Source: Amblyornis subalaris (taxonomy: Eukaryota > Chordata > Aves > Passeriformes > Ptilonorhynchidae). Taken from it: a stretch of DNA of 64,000 nt. Position numbers and translations under genes: made by a program. The notes under the pieces are model-generated. The model was not told where the DNA came from. It worked only from the letters and a program-made list of their open reading frames with translations, and made no database searches. The stretch covers positions 3,236,837-3,300,836 of the forward strand of contig JACAXG010000032.1 in assembly GCA_018881555.1 (NCBI GenBank), given 5' to 3'. Positions 1 to 11,578 of this stretch are shown here, in pieces; the stretch's first letter is position 1; the number at the start of each line of letters is the position of its first letter.

Positions 1-2253
1 ATCTAGTATCAAATAACATTTCGGGCACACTTTGGCACTGAAATGTTTGGAGCACTAATAATTTTCAGTGCATGTTAATATTGCCAGATAAGGTGTATAC
101 AATCTGTTGGGTCAAGTTCAGCCTTTTGCCACTTTGCTATTTTGGCCCAAGGAAAGTTAACTTTCAGATACAGCAGAGTTTAATACATGCATGGATAGAA
201 TTTTTGTTTCTTATTGTTCTGATAATTGTGATTTTTATTTCCATTTTCTTGGTCCCCTTTTATTAAAATAAAAAAAAAAAAAAGAAATAGGAAAAAATCC
301 TGGCAGACAGACAGCAAGCACAGCTGGGACAGCAGGTGAGCTAAATTGTAGACTTCTTCCCAGTATCAGTCTGACACTATATCAAACACTAAGTATAGTC
401 ATTAAAAAAATTCCTTCCTTCTATTTGTACAGAGTGAATAGACGGTTAAAGACAGAGCTTAGTGCTAGAAATGATGTTCTCAAAGAAAACAATATTCGGG
501 AGAGTGCAGCAAGGAAAAGGAAGATATGGCTGCAAGGCACAGAGCTGCTCTGCCGGAATTGAATCCACACACCTCCAGGCACTTCCGTGGAGCTGCAAGT
601 CCAACACAGAGGTTTGGCACCGGGGCTGTAATAAACAGGTAAAACTCACCAAATTAGTAATCGAGACTACAATGATGCTTTCATTAAAAAGTGGGAATAT
701 CTCCATTGATTTCAATTGGAGTAGGTTCAAACCATGAAAGAACATATCAGCAACAGAGCCAGCACACTAGAAAAAAAGCAGTCACACTCTGGAAAGCCCA
801 TGCAACCACAGGTTAATCTAGTTTTTTTGTAAAACAAATCAAGAGAGTAGGAAATAGTTTGGCATTTTATTGGCAAGGGGGAAAACCCCTTCAAGGAAGC
901 CATCGCTTCATACAGGTGCAACCACAGCAGAAGTTACCACCCTGCCAAAACTGCAGCTGGGGCAATTCAACCCTTTTCACAAGTACATGGAAAACAGCTG
1001 ATACAAGGAAGTTCCATGGTGAGTGACAGGGAGCAGTAACCCTGTCATAGCCGATTATGTCCAAACATGGCCCTAGAAATGGGAAAATTTACCACTTCTA
1101 ACTTAAAGACAGTATTCAAAAAACTAATTTTCTTAGATGACATCTCATAATTGTTACTGCATTTATGATTTTTACTCCCTGTCTAATTAGTCCATATCAT
1201 ACATAACATTTTAAGTAATTTCTTGTTGAAAAACCCACCATTTTTGTCCTCTATCAACAGTTCCTGTAGATCCAGAAAGTGAAGAAAAGCCACTGGTTTG
1301 AACTCTGAAAATGTACAGGCCAAAAAGCTAGTACATTGTATTTTTAACTACTGTTTGCCTTGACCTTCTCCTCCCTGGAATGCTACTCAGGCTTCACTGA
1401 AAGACTTAGAGTGATACAAAGAAGCTATTACATCCTGATCTGCATTATTGCAAATATTACTTGTGGGTGTTGAAGAATTTTCCTCTTTATTTTTAAGCAC
1501 AATTAATGTAGAATTGTATTCTGAATACCAGATTCCATTTAGAAAACTTATGCACCAGTCTTCAAATTAAGAAAAGAAGTAAAATACATCTGATGGAAGA
1601 ACATAACCACCACATGGTCTACCAGAAGCATAAACCCTAAATCCTTTTCTGACTTTTTTGTACTACACAAAATAAAATATGGGCATATATACATGTGTAA
1701 AAAAACCCACAAACAGCAGATTTTTATCCAGAAAAGCATTTTTTCCTGACTTCTTTATTTTATTATTTGAAAAGCACCTTCCTGGATTGCATTCTATGGA
1801 CAGGTTGGAAACATTTGAAATGTCACATTTCTTGTCTAGTCGGGATGATCAACACAGATTCATGATTAAATGTGAATAAATTATTCGTGGAATTTTCACT
1901 CCATTTTACCATTTCTAGTCAATACATCAGAAGGAAAACTTCAGCTTGATTTGGTGGAATGATTTCTGCATCCCATCAGTCCCACATGATTCTAGGAGGA
2001 ATGCCTATCAATATAGGGATAGAAATCCACCTTTGTCAGCAATAAACAGGGCTTCAACAGTCATGGTCCTTATAAACGCCTCAACAATAAACATATAAAA
2101 AAAGAAATCTGGATTAACGGGCAACCCAAAACCAGTACAGATTGGGCACATATCAGAGACAATACTAAGTGAAATGCTGAACAAAGCTGTGTCAGGAAGA
2201 TTGAGGATGCTTTAATTACTCAAGTTACTGAATTCTTTTGGGAAATGTCCTTC
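1..2253. other. AT-rich unique sequence, no gene seen
   Basis: No coding region, RNA gene or recognisable young repeat is visible. The open frames are short and have no protein-family signature. A short A-rich run lies at about 267-285. Around 690-730 there is a phrase (clusters of CCATTGATTTCAATTGGAG) that resembles, from memory, a motif common in very old reptile and bird repeats, but this is too little to annotate. The stretch may be intergenic or intronic. Confidence 0.6.
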
Positions 2254-2285
2254 ACCGCCAGTCTCTCAGACCGCCGGTCTCTCAG
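2254..2285. repeat. 16-bp direct tandem repeat, two copies
   Basis: The unit ACCGCCAGTCTCTCAG at 2254-2269 is followed at once by ACCGCCGGTCTCTCAG at 2270-2285, with one mismatch. This is a simple local duplication with no evident function. Confidence 0.85.
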
Positions 2286-3336
2286 CATTCAGCTTCATTT
2301 TTGACCATCTCTTTTAGGCCTGCCATACATCNGAAAATTTAGCAATTATTTTGTGACAAAGCAAGAACTTACACTCTTCTATAAACTTGGAAAAGATGGA
2401 ATAGTTTGGTAATTTCTCCTCCTTGGCCTCCACCCTGATTTGTAAACCAACCAGCATAAGCCAACATAACATTTCAGGCTAAACCAGTAAAACAGTCAGT
2501 GAGCTACTCTTGGGCTGTTTCTTACCTGACCCAAATCCGGAAGTTAAATTCTCTATCCTTGCTAAAGAGATTGCTCAACCTTCTGCCATTATAGGGAAAC
2601 TCAAAGAGTTTCCAAGTGTGTGTGGCTGTCCTGTTCACAGGAAAAATTGGCAGAAAGACTTTTCTTTCTTTTACTCTTTGTAAGGCCAAATGGCTGCAAA
2701 AGATTTTTCATGGGAAGAATTTGTTGATTTAATTAATTTTTAAGAGAAATAAGAGAAGGAAGTAGCAGTATGTTTATCAGTGTTCCACAGAAGTAGCAAC
2801 TTCAATATCCACAGGCAGAGGAATACCACCAGGGTCTAATTCCTAGTCCCAAATTTTCTGCTACGTTATCCCCACACAAGAATGCTACCAACAGTCTTCA
2901 GAATCAAACATGTGTTCGTCTACTGGTAAGCCTTTTCCTTTGCACCTTATAGGCTATTATGAATATCTATGAGACTTTTTTGCATCTAGTGGTCAGGAAG
3001 AAAATATAAGTTTTGAGTAGAGAGAAAACACAAACTAAGACTCTGAATAGGTTACCACCAAACTAGTACATATATTGGGGTTACATCTTTTGATGCTCCT
3101 AATTCTTTCTTTGTCAAAGAGAATTTAAATTCCCTGTGCCCTAACATAGCCTTCACTGACTTCTGTTCTTCACATACATGTTTTCTTACAGCCATCTGAT
3201 GTCTTTGGTGAGCAATATATTACCCAAGCTTTCTAATCATTATATTAAATAATAAGTTTTTCAAAACTCTCTGAATGCACATAATTAACACAAGGGTGGA
3301 GAATATAAAACGCTAACAGATAAAAGAATATTATTT
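2286..3336. other. Unique AT-rich sequence, nothing recognised
   Basis: This stretch contains no open frame worth calling, no repeat family I recognise and no promoter-like feature. It ends at the 5' flank of the nested LTR pair. Confidence 0.5.
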
Positions 3337-3579
3337 AACATGTGTCCTGGGTTAACCACATATTCTATTACCACCCACATAAGCCGGATAGCTCACAGTT
3401 ACACACCTGGTCCCTGAAGTACTCCTTATCTCAGCTGAGATAACCACTCCAGCCTACAGCAAGCACCACCCATTCTGATTATCTAATCTCAGCTAATGGC
3501 CCATTACACCACCTGAGTAGATTATCTTGATTAATGGCCCATCACTGGGCTTGATAAGCATGGACCAATAGAACTTCAG

Positions 3580-4224
3580 TGTTGCCTGCCGTTCCTTAGG
3601 CTGCCCTCAGCCAAGATGCCGCTCCTTATGCCTGAGGGCCCATGAGGAGGTGAGGCTGCTTCGAGGCAAAGCATGGGCGACTCACACTGAGGTGAGATGG
3701 CTCGAGGTGAGCAGCACGCAAGGCGCGGTGGAAAGAGGCAAAGGTCTGTGAAAGAGGGCCTCCCCATCGTCTCCGTTTATTGAGGGTGAGGGATGAAGGG
3801 ATCTAGGACGGACAATAGCAGAGGAGAAATCCCAGGTTCTCCAGGGTGTGCACAGGTTTTTAAGGGAAGCGGGAAATAGGAGGGGGTTTAGGGATACAAC
3901 CAATGGGGAAACAGGTCCGGGGAGGGTACAGAGGGATAGGGTCCAATAAATTTTTCTGAGGGGATGATACAGAGGTATAGGGCCCAATAAATTTTTCTGA
4001 GGGGAGGGTACAAAGAACATCAACCACTAATACATTGAGCTAAACCGAACCTCCTGGAAAGGAGGGAGGGCCTGAGGCCTGAGTCACGCCCTATTCTTGG
4101 GGGGATGGGCGGTTCTTATACACTAGTCCCGCCTACTGAGTCCTCCTCCTGAGAGCAGCCTCCTATTTCAGAGGAGGAGCCTGCTATAGTGGTAGTGGCA
4201 ATTTCTAGGGGTGTGCCTCCCACA
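3580..4224 (-). mobile_element. Nested solo LTR (-), ERVK/beta-like by 6-bp target duplication
   Basis: Read on the - strand, this 645-bp element starts TGTGGGAGGC (at 4224) and ends GGCAGGCAACA (at 3580), the canonical TG...CA ends. The six bases CTTCAG stand directly on both sides (3574-3579 and 4225-4230), a perfect target-site duplication. On the - strand there is a TATA box (TATAAG, complement of 4115-4120) and, about 340 bp downstream, AATAAA (complement of 3776-3781), so U3, R and U5 are in order. Six-base duplications are typical of ERVK/beta- and alpha-like elements. No internal retroviral genes are present, so it is a solo LTR formed by recombination. It is younger than the LTR it interrupts. 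The small open frames here have no retroviral protein similarity that I can see. Confidence 0.88.
3922..4003. repeat. 41-bp tandem duplication inside the nested LTR
   Basis: Two adjacent copies of about 41 bp share TACAGAGG-ATAGGG-CCAATAAATTTTTCTGAGG. They lie between the TATA box and the AATAAA signal of the - strand LTR, so in its R region. The AATAAA words visible on the + strand are antisense to the element and are probably not its polyadenylation signals. Confidence 0.8.
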
Positions 4225-4503
4225 CTTCAGAACCACTCTGAGTGAATTATCTGGATTAATGGCTCATTACTGGACTTGATAAGAATAGAATGTCAGAAAC
4301 CGTGCACTCCTTCAAGAGCCTCATGTGAGCTCATTGGCGAAGCAACCAATAGAACGTCAGGAAAAACCCTCTTCCATTGTGGAAGTCCCCGCCCCTGGGG
4401 GAGGTACCAGCCGAGAAACATGACATAAAAACAGGCTTTGAGATGGGAGAAACCACTCCACTTCTCTGGACTGGACTCGACTGGACTCAGGACTACTCCA
4501 CTT

Positions 4504-4535
4504 GACTGGACTACCAGACCACTGGACTACCAGAC
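4504..4535 (+). repeat. 16-bp tandem repeat within a GACTGGACT-rich tract
   Basis: GACTGGACTACCAGAC (4504-4519) is followed by CACTGGACTACCAGAC (4520-4535). It lies in a longer tract (about 4464-4545) full of GGACTGGACT words, just downstream of the outer LTR TATA box, so probably in its transcribed R region. Confidence 0.75.
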
Positions 4536-4789
4536 AATTGGAAACCCAGAGGTCTTCGGACCAGACCTTCTACAGGACCAGTGCCTAACTGGACTACACA
4601 GCTACCACCATGGTCAACGGGGTGTCAGGCTGTACCGTGACTCTGTCAGTTTGTTTAGGCTGGTATTTCTGTATTCCTGCATTTATTTTAACCTCTTTAT
4701 TAAAATTGTAATTTTGACCTAAAATCTCTCAAGATATTTTGTGTGGGGTTAATTTCCCCTGCTGGTTTACAGTCAAACCAGCACAACAT

Positions 4790-7560
4790 AGAAAAAACCC
4801 AAACCTCTTAGAACGAATAACAGACCAGAGCAGAGACATTCAGTTCAAATTGAAGAAGACACCTAGCAAGTACTAATGCTGGAAAAACTTTGGTGTAAGA
4901 AGCAAATGCAAATTCAGCGCAAGTTTACAAAGTTATACAGCTGTTTTAGGGGCAAGTATATCTCTGAATTATATAGAGTAAAAAGAATGCTCTTTTTTCT
5001 TTTATCTCCTGGACTTTTCCATGGACTTAACTACCTTGGTGCATGAAAGTTATTGACAAATTGAAGGGAATTCACAGGAAAGTGCAGAAATTTTCCAAAG
5101 TTTTATAGCAATTGATTTAAATGAATATGTGAACTTCAGAAGGTTAAATGCTAAGCAGAGAACATAACAACAACACACATATATTTTAAATTCCTAAACA
5201 CTGACCTGTTTAACCATTCTGGCTGGATAAGTTACAACTTCTTTTGTCAACATTTGGAGACGCATACGCCTTACCATAAAAAAGTTGGTTCACATGTTCA
5301 ATTTCTACATGTGTGTAAGTGTAGAGCTCTCAGACAGCAGCAAAGCTACTGTACATCTGTGAAACAGCTGAGCTGCACATGTTATTACTTCCACATACCT
5401 GAATCCAGGATTCCTGCTGGTTTTGGAATCAGCACACTTACTGTATATATGTTACCCGACATAAGTTCACCCAGAAGTCTCTGGGATTTCTTAGCTGGCT
5501 GTCAAAGATGATGTCTGAGAATGGGCTACTTCTGCTATTGAGAGTTGGACAGATTATTGCTGGTTGCCTTTCTCTTCCCAAGGCAACTTGGGGGTATACA
5601 CGCTTTGAGGGTAACCTTAACTACTTTCCAGCTCCAGTGGCAGGAACATTGCTATTGCTGCAGTAGATCAGTTGAAATATTTATTTTTGTTTGTAATATC
5701 TATCAAGTTTACATATCTCTCTCAGAAGCCATATTGTGTCAAATCTGTCTGCTAATGAGACTATTGTTTATTTCCTGTTTGCTGTCTTTTTTATGTACCA
5801 CACTGAGAAAAGCAATTAGCCAAGAGCAGACACAACAAAGATAATGCAACTGTAGAGAAGATAGCCATAATTGAAAGTTATTATTTACCAATTTACCATA
5901 AAAAATCTTTTAAGTGAAATATAAACTGAAATTTTCTCTTGGAGATAGCTGAAAATAGTCCCTTAAGACAAAGGAGTAAGAGATTGTTTATAAGAGCTGG
6001 TTCTCAGCAGAGGTTTTGGGAAGGAAATAAGCATTCTTCACCAGTTGCACAGTATATTGCCTTAGGCAGAGTACATTGATACTAAAACAGTTTGTCTTAT
6101 TATTCCTCTCTGTTCATTTCTGCAGTTGGTTTTGGTGTTGACATGAAAATAAATGAATAACAGAGTATCTAAACAAATGTTTTGTCTAATGGAGATCTTA
6201 TAAATGACATGCCAGTTACATAAAATGTCAGATTCTCTTCTGTCGCTGTGTTTTGCATCAAAACAAAGTATGTGATTTATGAGAAAAACAATTAAATGCA
6301 ACCAAAAGTGCATGGAAAGACTCTCTCTAAATTCCACAGACCTTCAAAATGGATATTTTTAAAGAAGAAATAAAAGTTATTGACAAAAGAAAATTTAACC
6401 TCAGAAGGCCTATGGGAATATTAAGAAACTTACACTACTCTGAAAAGAAAGATCGAGTGGAAGCTCCACAAAGCACTTACAGACGGGGGTGGCAAAGCAA
6501 CAAAATCTAAAAAAAGACACATAGAGTAGATGTAGATTAGATTAGACTAATTTAACCCATTAATGTTTTGTACACACAACTACAGTTCTCCCAAACATAC
6601 AATTATAGATCCAAAAAGTTTTGAAGTGGCCAGTATTTCTATCTCTAGAAACAGATAGAAATAGATGCAATCTAAATTGCATCTTTCTTATGGGGTTAAC
6701 AGAAGGAAAGAGAGACTATCCCAAAGAATGAGTGTCTAAGTGAAGTTTCTGCCCCGAATTCTTCAGTGGAGTCTAGAGAAGCACTTACAGGGGCAAGGAT
6801 TTGCAATGTTTAGTCCTGTGTATCTCTCCTTGTGCTACAGCTACAAGAGTGAGCACCCATGACTTTTCATATAGGATCCTAAACTTCTTGTGGAGTGCTT
6901 TTACCTTGAAATATTCATCAGACTTGAGGTGGAATGGTACAACTCCCTGCACTATTTCTTGTTGGCTGCTCTTTCCAGGTCTTCATTTCTGACTTGTCAC
7001 CAGCTGCTCTTACCCAGCACTGAGTGTGAACATTACTGATATTCCCAAAATCCTACTCCCAAAATTCCTACATCCTATCATGACTGCCCATGGTGCAAGG
7101 TATCCACTGATTAATCACTGCTTCAGAGGGCTTTTCTAATTCTTCCTTTCTTTTGGGGACTCACACTTCCCCAGACACTTGAATATGCTGCACACTACAT
7201 GAGTTACAAAAATGTCACAAAACTTGATGCCTATAGTTGGCTGGCCTGAATTCCTGCTGCGAGAACACAAAGGAAATAATTTTGTTGGACAAAACTGTGA
7301 TTGTACCTACAGATTCATTTGATTTTGCCACTAAAGGCAAAGCAGACATTTCATTCTGATAAGTTCCTCTCAGCTTCTTTAAAGGAAGAGAACAAGTAGG
7401 CCACTGGACCCAGTCAGGAAAACATTCTAGACCAAATCAATAAATGAGACCAAGTAGTAGGATGCTGAAAACTCTTTTGGGGATGAATTAAAGACTGCTG
7501 ATCAATACTTTTGCTGGGGTACAGATCCTAGGTTCAGATGTGACTCAATTTCACACATCT
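4790..7560. other. Unique AT-rich sequence, no gene seen
   Basis: No exon-like open frame, RNA gene or recognisable repeat family is visible. A 9-bp hairpin (AGATGCAAT with its complement) lies near 6663-6684 and is probably chance. The small open frames show no family signature. Confidence 0.5.
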
Positions 7561-8110
7561 GGTGTCAGGGCCCTGACTGGCCTCACTTGGGGCTGCCACC
7601 TTTACCTCCCGACCATGTGCCCTGCAGTCCCCGCTCAGGCTGAGCCTGCAGTTCTCCATGAGCTGTACCACAGGTGTGCCTGTCTCCACCTCTGACCACG
7701 GATCCTGTTGATTTGGACTCGGACCCGTGGACCTAGCTGCTGGCTTAATCTTGGACCAGCCTGGGGATCACTGGACTGTGTCAAATTCTGGTTACCATCA
7801 ACAGACCTGATCCTGACCCTGGCTCATGCTCCTGTCTTTACCCTGGCCTCCCCTGTCACCATGGAATAGCATGATGATCTGGATTCTTGGCCAATCCCAG
7901 CTGCCATCCCTAGGCCTGCCTTGCTGCCTTGCTTGGAGGGATGAGGCTGGCAAGGCCCTGGCCCTGCTGGCCATGGCTCCCAGCTACGCAGCCCTCAGGG
8001 AGCAGCTGACTTTCACTTGCATCCTGATACCTGGCCTTGAAAGAATGATCCTATCTTCCCAGCATAAATGCCTAAGTTCTGCTTGGTTCAAGCTCCACTC
8101 AAGGTGTTAA
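7561..8110. repeat. Unclassified C/T-rich segment, possibly an old LTR or other repeat
   Basis: Composition changes abruptly from AT-rich to GC/CT-rich. The text is full of recurring short words such as CCTGAC, TGGACC, GGACTC and CCTGGCTC, which give it the look of a degraded interspersed repeat. I cannot assign a family: I see no terminal repeats or target duplication. The 94-residue open frame at 7826-8110 has no recognisable domain and is most likely fortuitous. Confidence 0.35.
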
Positions 8111-11100
8111 AAGCGAGGTGCCCTTTGTACAATTGGTCAATGCAGCTGTATTTGTTCTTCCCCGTGCCCTACACCCTGCTTGCCACAGTCAGAATTGCCT
8201 GCTGCAGGAAAAATCTCTCCCCATGTTAAACTCAAGGGGGCTTGATGCCTCAACCTCTGTGTTTCAAAAGAACTCTTCTCAAGCAGATTGTTCAAAATTT
8301 TCCAAGTCAGCCTTGGAGCTAAGACAATGCACAAGCAGGAATGCAAAAGTCACAAGACCAGAAGGGCAAAGGAGGGCGTGAGCAGTAATGCCCTTGGAAG
8401 GGGCACATGTGGGGTACCAGACCCAGTCCCCCAGAACAAGCATTGCATAAACAGATAAAATAAATGAAAGCGGTCCAGAGATCAGACATCAGCAGTGCTC
8501 CCTCTTCCAGTCATATCCTAATAACTAGATGAAGATTGCTTTTGCCTTTTTTCTTTCTTTTTTAAGACATCTGCATTAATAACCACACAGCCAACCGGTT
8601 TCAAATGACTTCAACCTTAAGAAGCGAGTTGCCTAAGCAGTACAAGACTCTGAAGGAGACTCTCCTGTGACTTCAGCAGAGTTTGAGTATCTCTGTTCTA
8701 GGAAGGATTCACATGCTTCTTTTAAGAGAGATGGTATTTAGAAACTGCAGAGATGAACTATAATTAATTTATAGGTAACACATTAATGTAATAATCTGAA
8801 CAACTGGAAAAATGAGTGCAGGAAATGTCTTACACATTCTAAATAACACTTTAAACTGTGTTTGCATTCAAAGATACATGACAGAAATTCTATCACACAA
8901 ATATAAGGTAGAGGCCCTCCGCACACCTATAGAGTCATCTGAAACTAACTGCTCCTCAAAGGAAAAAGAATCTTGAAGGGTATGTAAGACGGGTATGTAT
9001 AATAAGCTAATGCATTACCAGCTGGTTTAAAATTTTGTCAAATAAAAGAAGAATTATACCAAACTAAACTTGGGTAAATTGCTGGCAGTTTGCTCACTTC
9101 CAGTGAGTTAAACTGAAGGAAAACAAAATTTTGAAAGCCAAATTTAGAATAATTTTTCATCACAAAGTCAAAATATGGATTTGTTTAGCTGGGGAAATTG
9201 AGTCATACTGTACTACAATCACTCAACAATAATGATATCTATGCAGTTCTTAGAAACATGGTGGTTTTATTCTTTAGTAATTTCCAAGAACATTCATTTA
9301 TTCTAGAATCATATTGACCAGAGGGCTTTAACTAAATTTCTACTGAGCAGTTACAAAATACTGAATACCAAATAACTATGCTGTATATATCAATAACCAG
9401 ACCTTAGAATAGCTCTGGGACTTTGTATCTACTAGGAAAAAATCATGATTGTATATTCTTACTGTGTAAGAATGTTCATTTGAACTAATTTATGTAGTTT
9501 AAATTTCTAATGTTCAATCATAATACTTTCCTTTGATTGAACTATTTGTGGGATCATTGGTAGTCCCATAAATTCTAAGCATAGTAAAGACCTGCTCACA
9601 AACTGAATAAAAATTTGGATGGAAAAGGTCAGATTTCAAGTTTCATTTTACTTCAGAATTCTACAGAATCAGAATAAATACACTGTTGAGCCCTATTGCT
9701 TTAAGTAATTTAATTTATTAAACAATGTGATATAAACTAAAAAAAAATCTTTATTTTGCTTCATATTGCTTTTATTTAACTTTAAATTCTGCTTTGAATT
9801 CACAGAGTTTCAAGTTTCGTTAGTTGCAAAGCAAGTAAAAAGTTCAATATATTCATAAGAAACATGTTATGGATAATTGCCTAATTAAAATTCCTGAAGC
9901 AGTATGGGTGTTTTTTACTGTACTTACCCTAATATTTGCCCATTGCACACATGTGCAATTGTCATCTTTTATTTGATTCCATAGTTTCTCTCTTTTTATG
10001 GGCTATATATTAAGGAAATAATATTGTTCGGCTCATTTACATAACCAGAATATCCTATATTCCCATGATTTGTGCATTTCTCTTCTCTAGCTTGATAAAG
10101 TTTTCAAAATTACAGGCTAGCACGTGGCATGGTGATTGGTGAAGAGTGTTGTATGAACGACTGTGTGCTTGTTAGAACTGAGATTACCACTTGTTTCAAA
10201 ATGTTCCAGGGAATGATTGCCCACTGAGATAATGTAAGTTAAGTAAAGAAAACATCAAACAGAGCTTAACGACGAAGTTGTACTGTGTATTTAAGGGAAA
10301 TTCGGTGTATTTAATACAGTGCCCTGTGTTGCAGAGTGCAATACTATACTCTTTAAAAAGCTTTTCTTCCTATTTTTCTAATGGTACCATAAAAAAATCA
10401 GTTACAATTCATCATTCCATACACTTGAGCCCAGCATTTTATAGAAGCACAAGTAATTATAAGGAAAGGATATGTTATAGAAATAATAAAATTTCGGTAT
10501 AAAGGTCAAGCTATGTGAAGTATAAAGCTTTTATTAAAGAACATCTAAATTTGATCTAGAGACCCTCAAAATCATGATGATCATCCCTACCTCTGTTGAA
10601 ATTAAATGGTTAGGTCAAGACATATATTTTAATATCTTCAGCATAGCTTTTACTGAGAATGCACTCTTGAAAGATCAGATTATATCAGTATTATGGGGAT
10701 ATTTGTATAGAATATCAGTATTTATGAATAGCAACTGCACCCAGTCTATCTTTTACTTTACTTTACTCTTCCTTGTGCTTCTGGTTCTTTACTTTTAAGA
10801 ACAATTTGGGGCAATATTTAGTCTCAATCTAAAAACTATTGAAAAAAATTCAGTCAGGAGTAACATTTTATATACTGTTAGAGCAGCTAGCAGTTCCAAC
10901 TTTGCAAAATTAATATTATAAAATCTTGTAAAAACTACAATAACTGTACCAAAGAGCATCCATTTTAAACAGCAGGTGATAAGTTAATGAGTCCAAAAGG
11001 CAGGAAATAATAGTGAGAGAAGTATCAGCAGCATTGCTGAGTGACCTTTCATGACTGATCTGCAAGACGGTGTGTGACAAAAAATAAAAAGGGATACAAA

Positions 11101-11380
11101 TGTGTATTTGAAAGGAACAAAAATGAAACGACTACAAAGGACAACTCATTGACAGCACACTGCATTATTTTACTGCCTTCCAATGCCACCCCTTGTGCAA
11201 AGTATTTTCAGACATTTTTCTTAGCTATTATTTTAACTTTACTTGTTCCACAGTAGAAGACAAGGGGAGAATATTTGCAATATAAGACATAAAATCTAAG
11301 ACACTTGCTACAGGAAAGTGTCATTCAAACATGATGGAAGATGCTGAATGAGATGGAAGCATATGGATAAGAGAAGAACT
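8111..11380. other. Unique AT-rich sequence, no gene seen
   Basis: The stretch is strongly AT-rich, with stop codons in every frame at short intervals. No repeat family, promoter, exon or RNA gene could be supported. Confidence 0.5.
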
Positions 11381-11448
11381 GAATTTGTAGTCACTTTTTT
11401 GATTTGTAGTAACTTTTTTGAATTTGTAGGCACTTTTTTGTAGTCACA
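11381..11448. repeat. About 20-bp tandem repeat, three diverged copies
   Basis: Three copies of a unit like GAATTTGTAGTCACTTTTTT follow one another, followed by a partial fourth (TAGTCACA). The copies differ at a few bases and in length, as expected for a slippage minisatellite. Confidence 0.8.
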
Positions 11449-11530
11449 TTTTTATTCCAGCTCCTGGAATATTGTTTAGGAAGTCAGATGGACACCAATG
11501 AAGCACACACTGATCTGTAACGGATGTGGG

Positions 11531-11578
11531 AAACTCAAAGGCTGGGATTTTTTGAAACTCAAAGGCTGGGATTTTTTG
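11531..11578. repeat. Perfect 24-bp tandem duplication
   Basis: The 24-base unit beginning AAACTCAAAGGCTGGG at 11531-11554 is repeated exactly at 11555-11578. Perfect identity suggests a recent duplication. No functional role is evident. Confidence 0.92.

Larger units (their letters stand above)
3480..4290 (+). repeat. Diverged tandem units in the U3 of the outer LTR
   Basis: Three related units occur in the upstream part of the outer LTR: an opening CTGATTATCTAATC... (about 3475-3512), a second CTGAGTAGATTATCTTG... running into ACCAATAGAACTTCAG (about 3513-3579), and a third CTGAGTGAATTATCTGG... (about 4239-4300). All share TTATCT, TAATGGCYCATTAC and, in the last two, TTGATAAG. Such repeated units are usual in retroviral U3 enhancers. 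The nested LTR sits between units two and three. Confidence 0.7.
3342..4784 (+). mobile_element. Solo endogenous-retrovirus LTR (+), interrupted by another LTR
   Basis: The element opens with TGTCCTGGGTTAACC at 3343 and closes with AACCAGCAC(A) near 4784, giving inverted LTR-like termini. AACAT occurs on both sides (3337-3341 and 4785-4789) and is a candidate 5-bp target duplication; the exact terminal base is ambiguous by one or two positions. Promoter-like order is visible on the + strand: CCAAT boxes in ACCAATAGAAC (about 3563 and 4345), a GC-rich box (CCCCGCCCC, about 4388), a TATA-like CATAAAAAC (4424-4432) and an ATTAAA polyadenylation signal (4699-4704). Removing the nested element (3580-4224 plus one duplicated target copy) leaves about 792 bp, normal for an LTR. 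There is no gag, pol or env sequence and no second LTR, so this is a solo LTR. Family assignment is from memory and not exact. Confidence 0.75.

Noticed and set aside
3682..4023. 113-codon - strand frame inside the nested LTR
   Set aside because: It runs through the transcribed part of a solo LTR and its tandem repeat; no retroviral protein signature is present.
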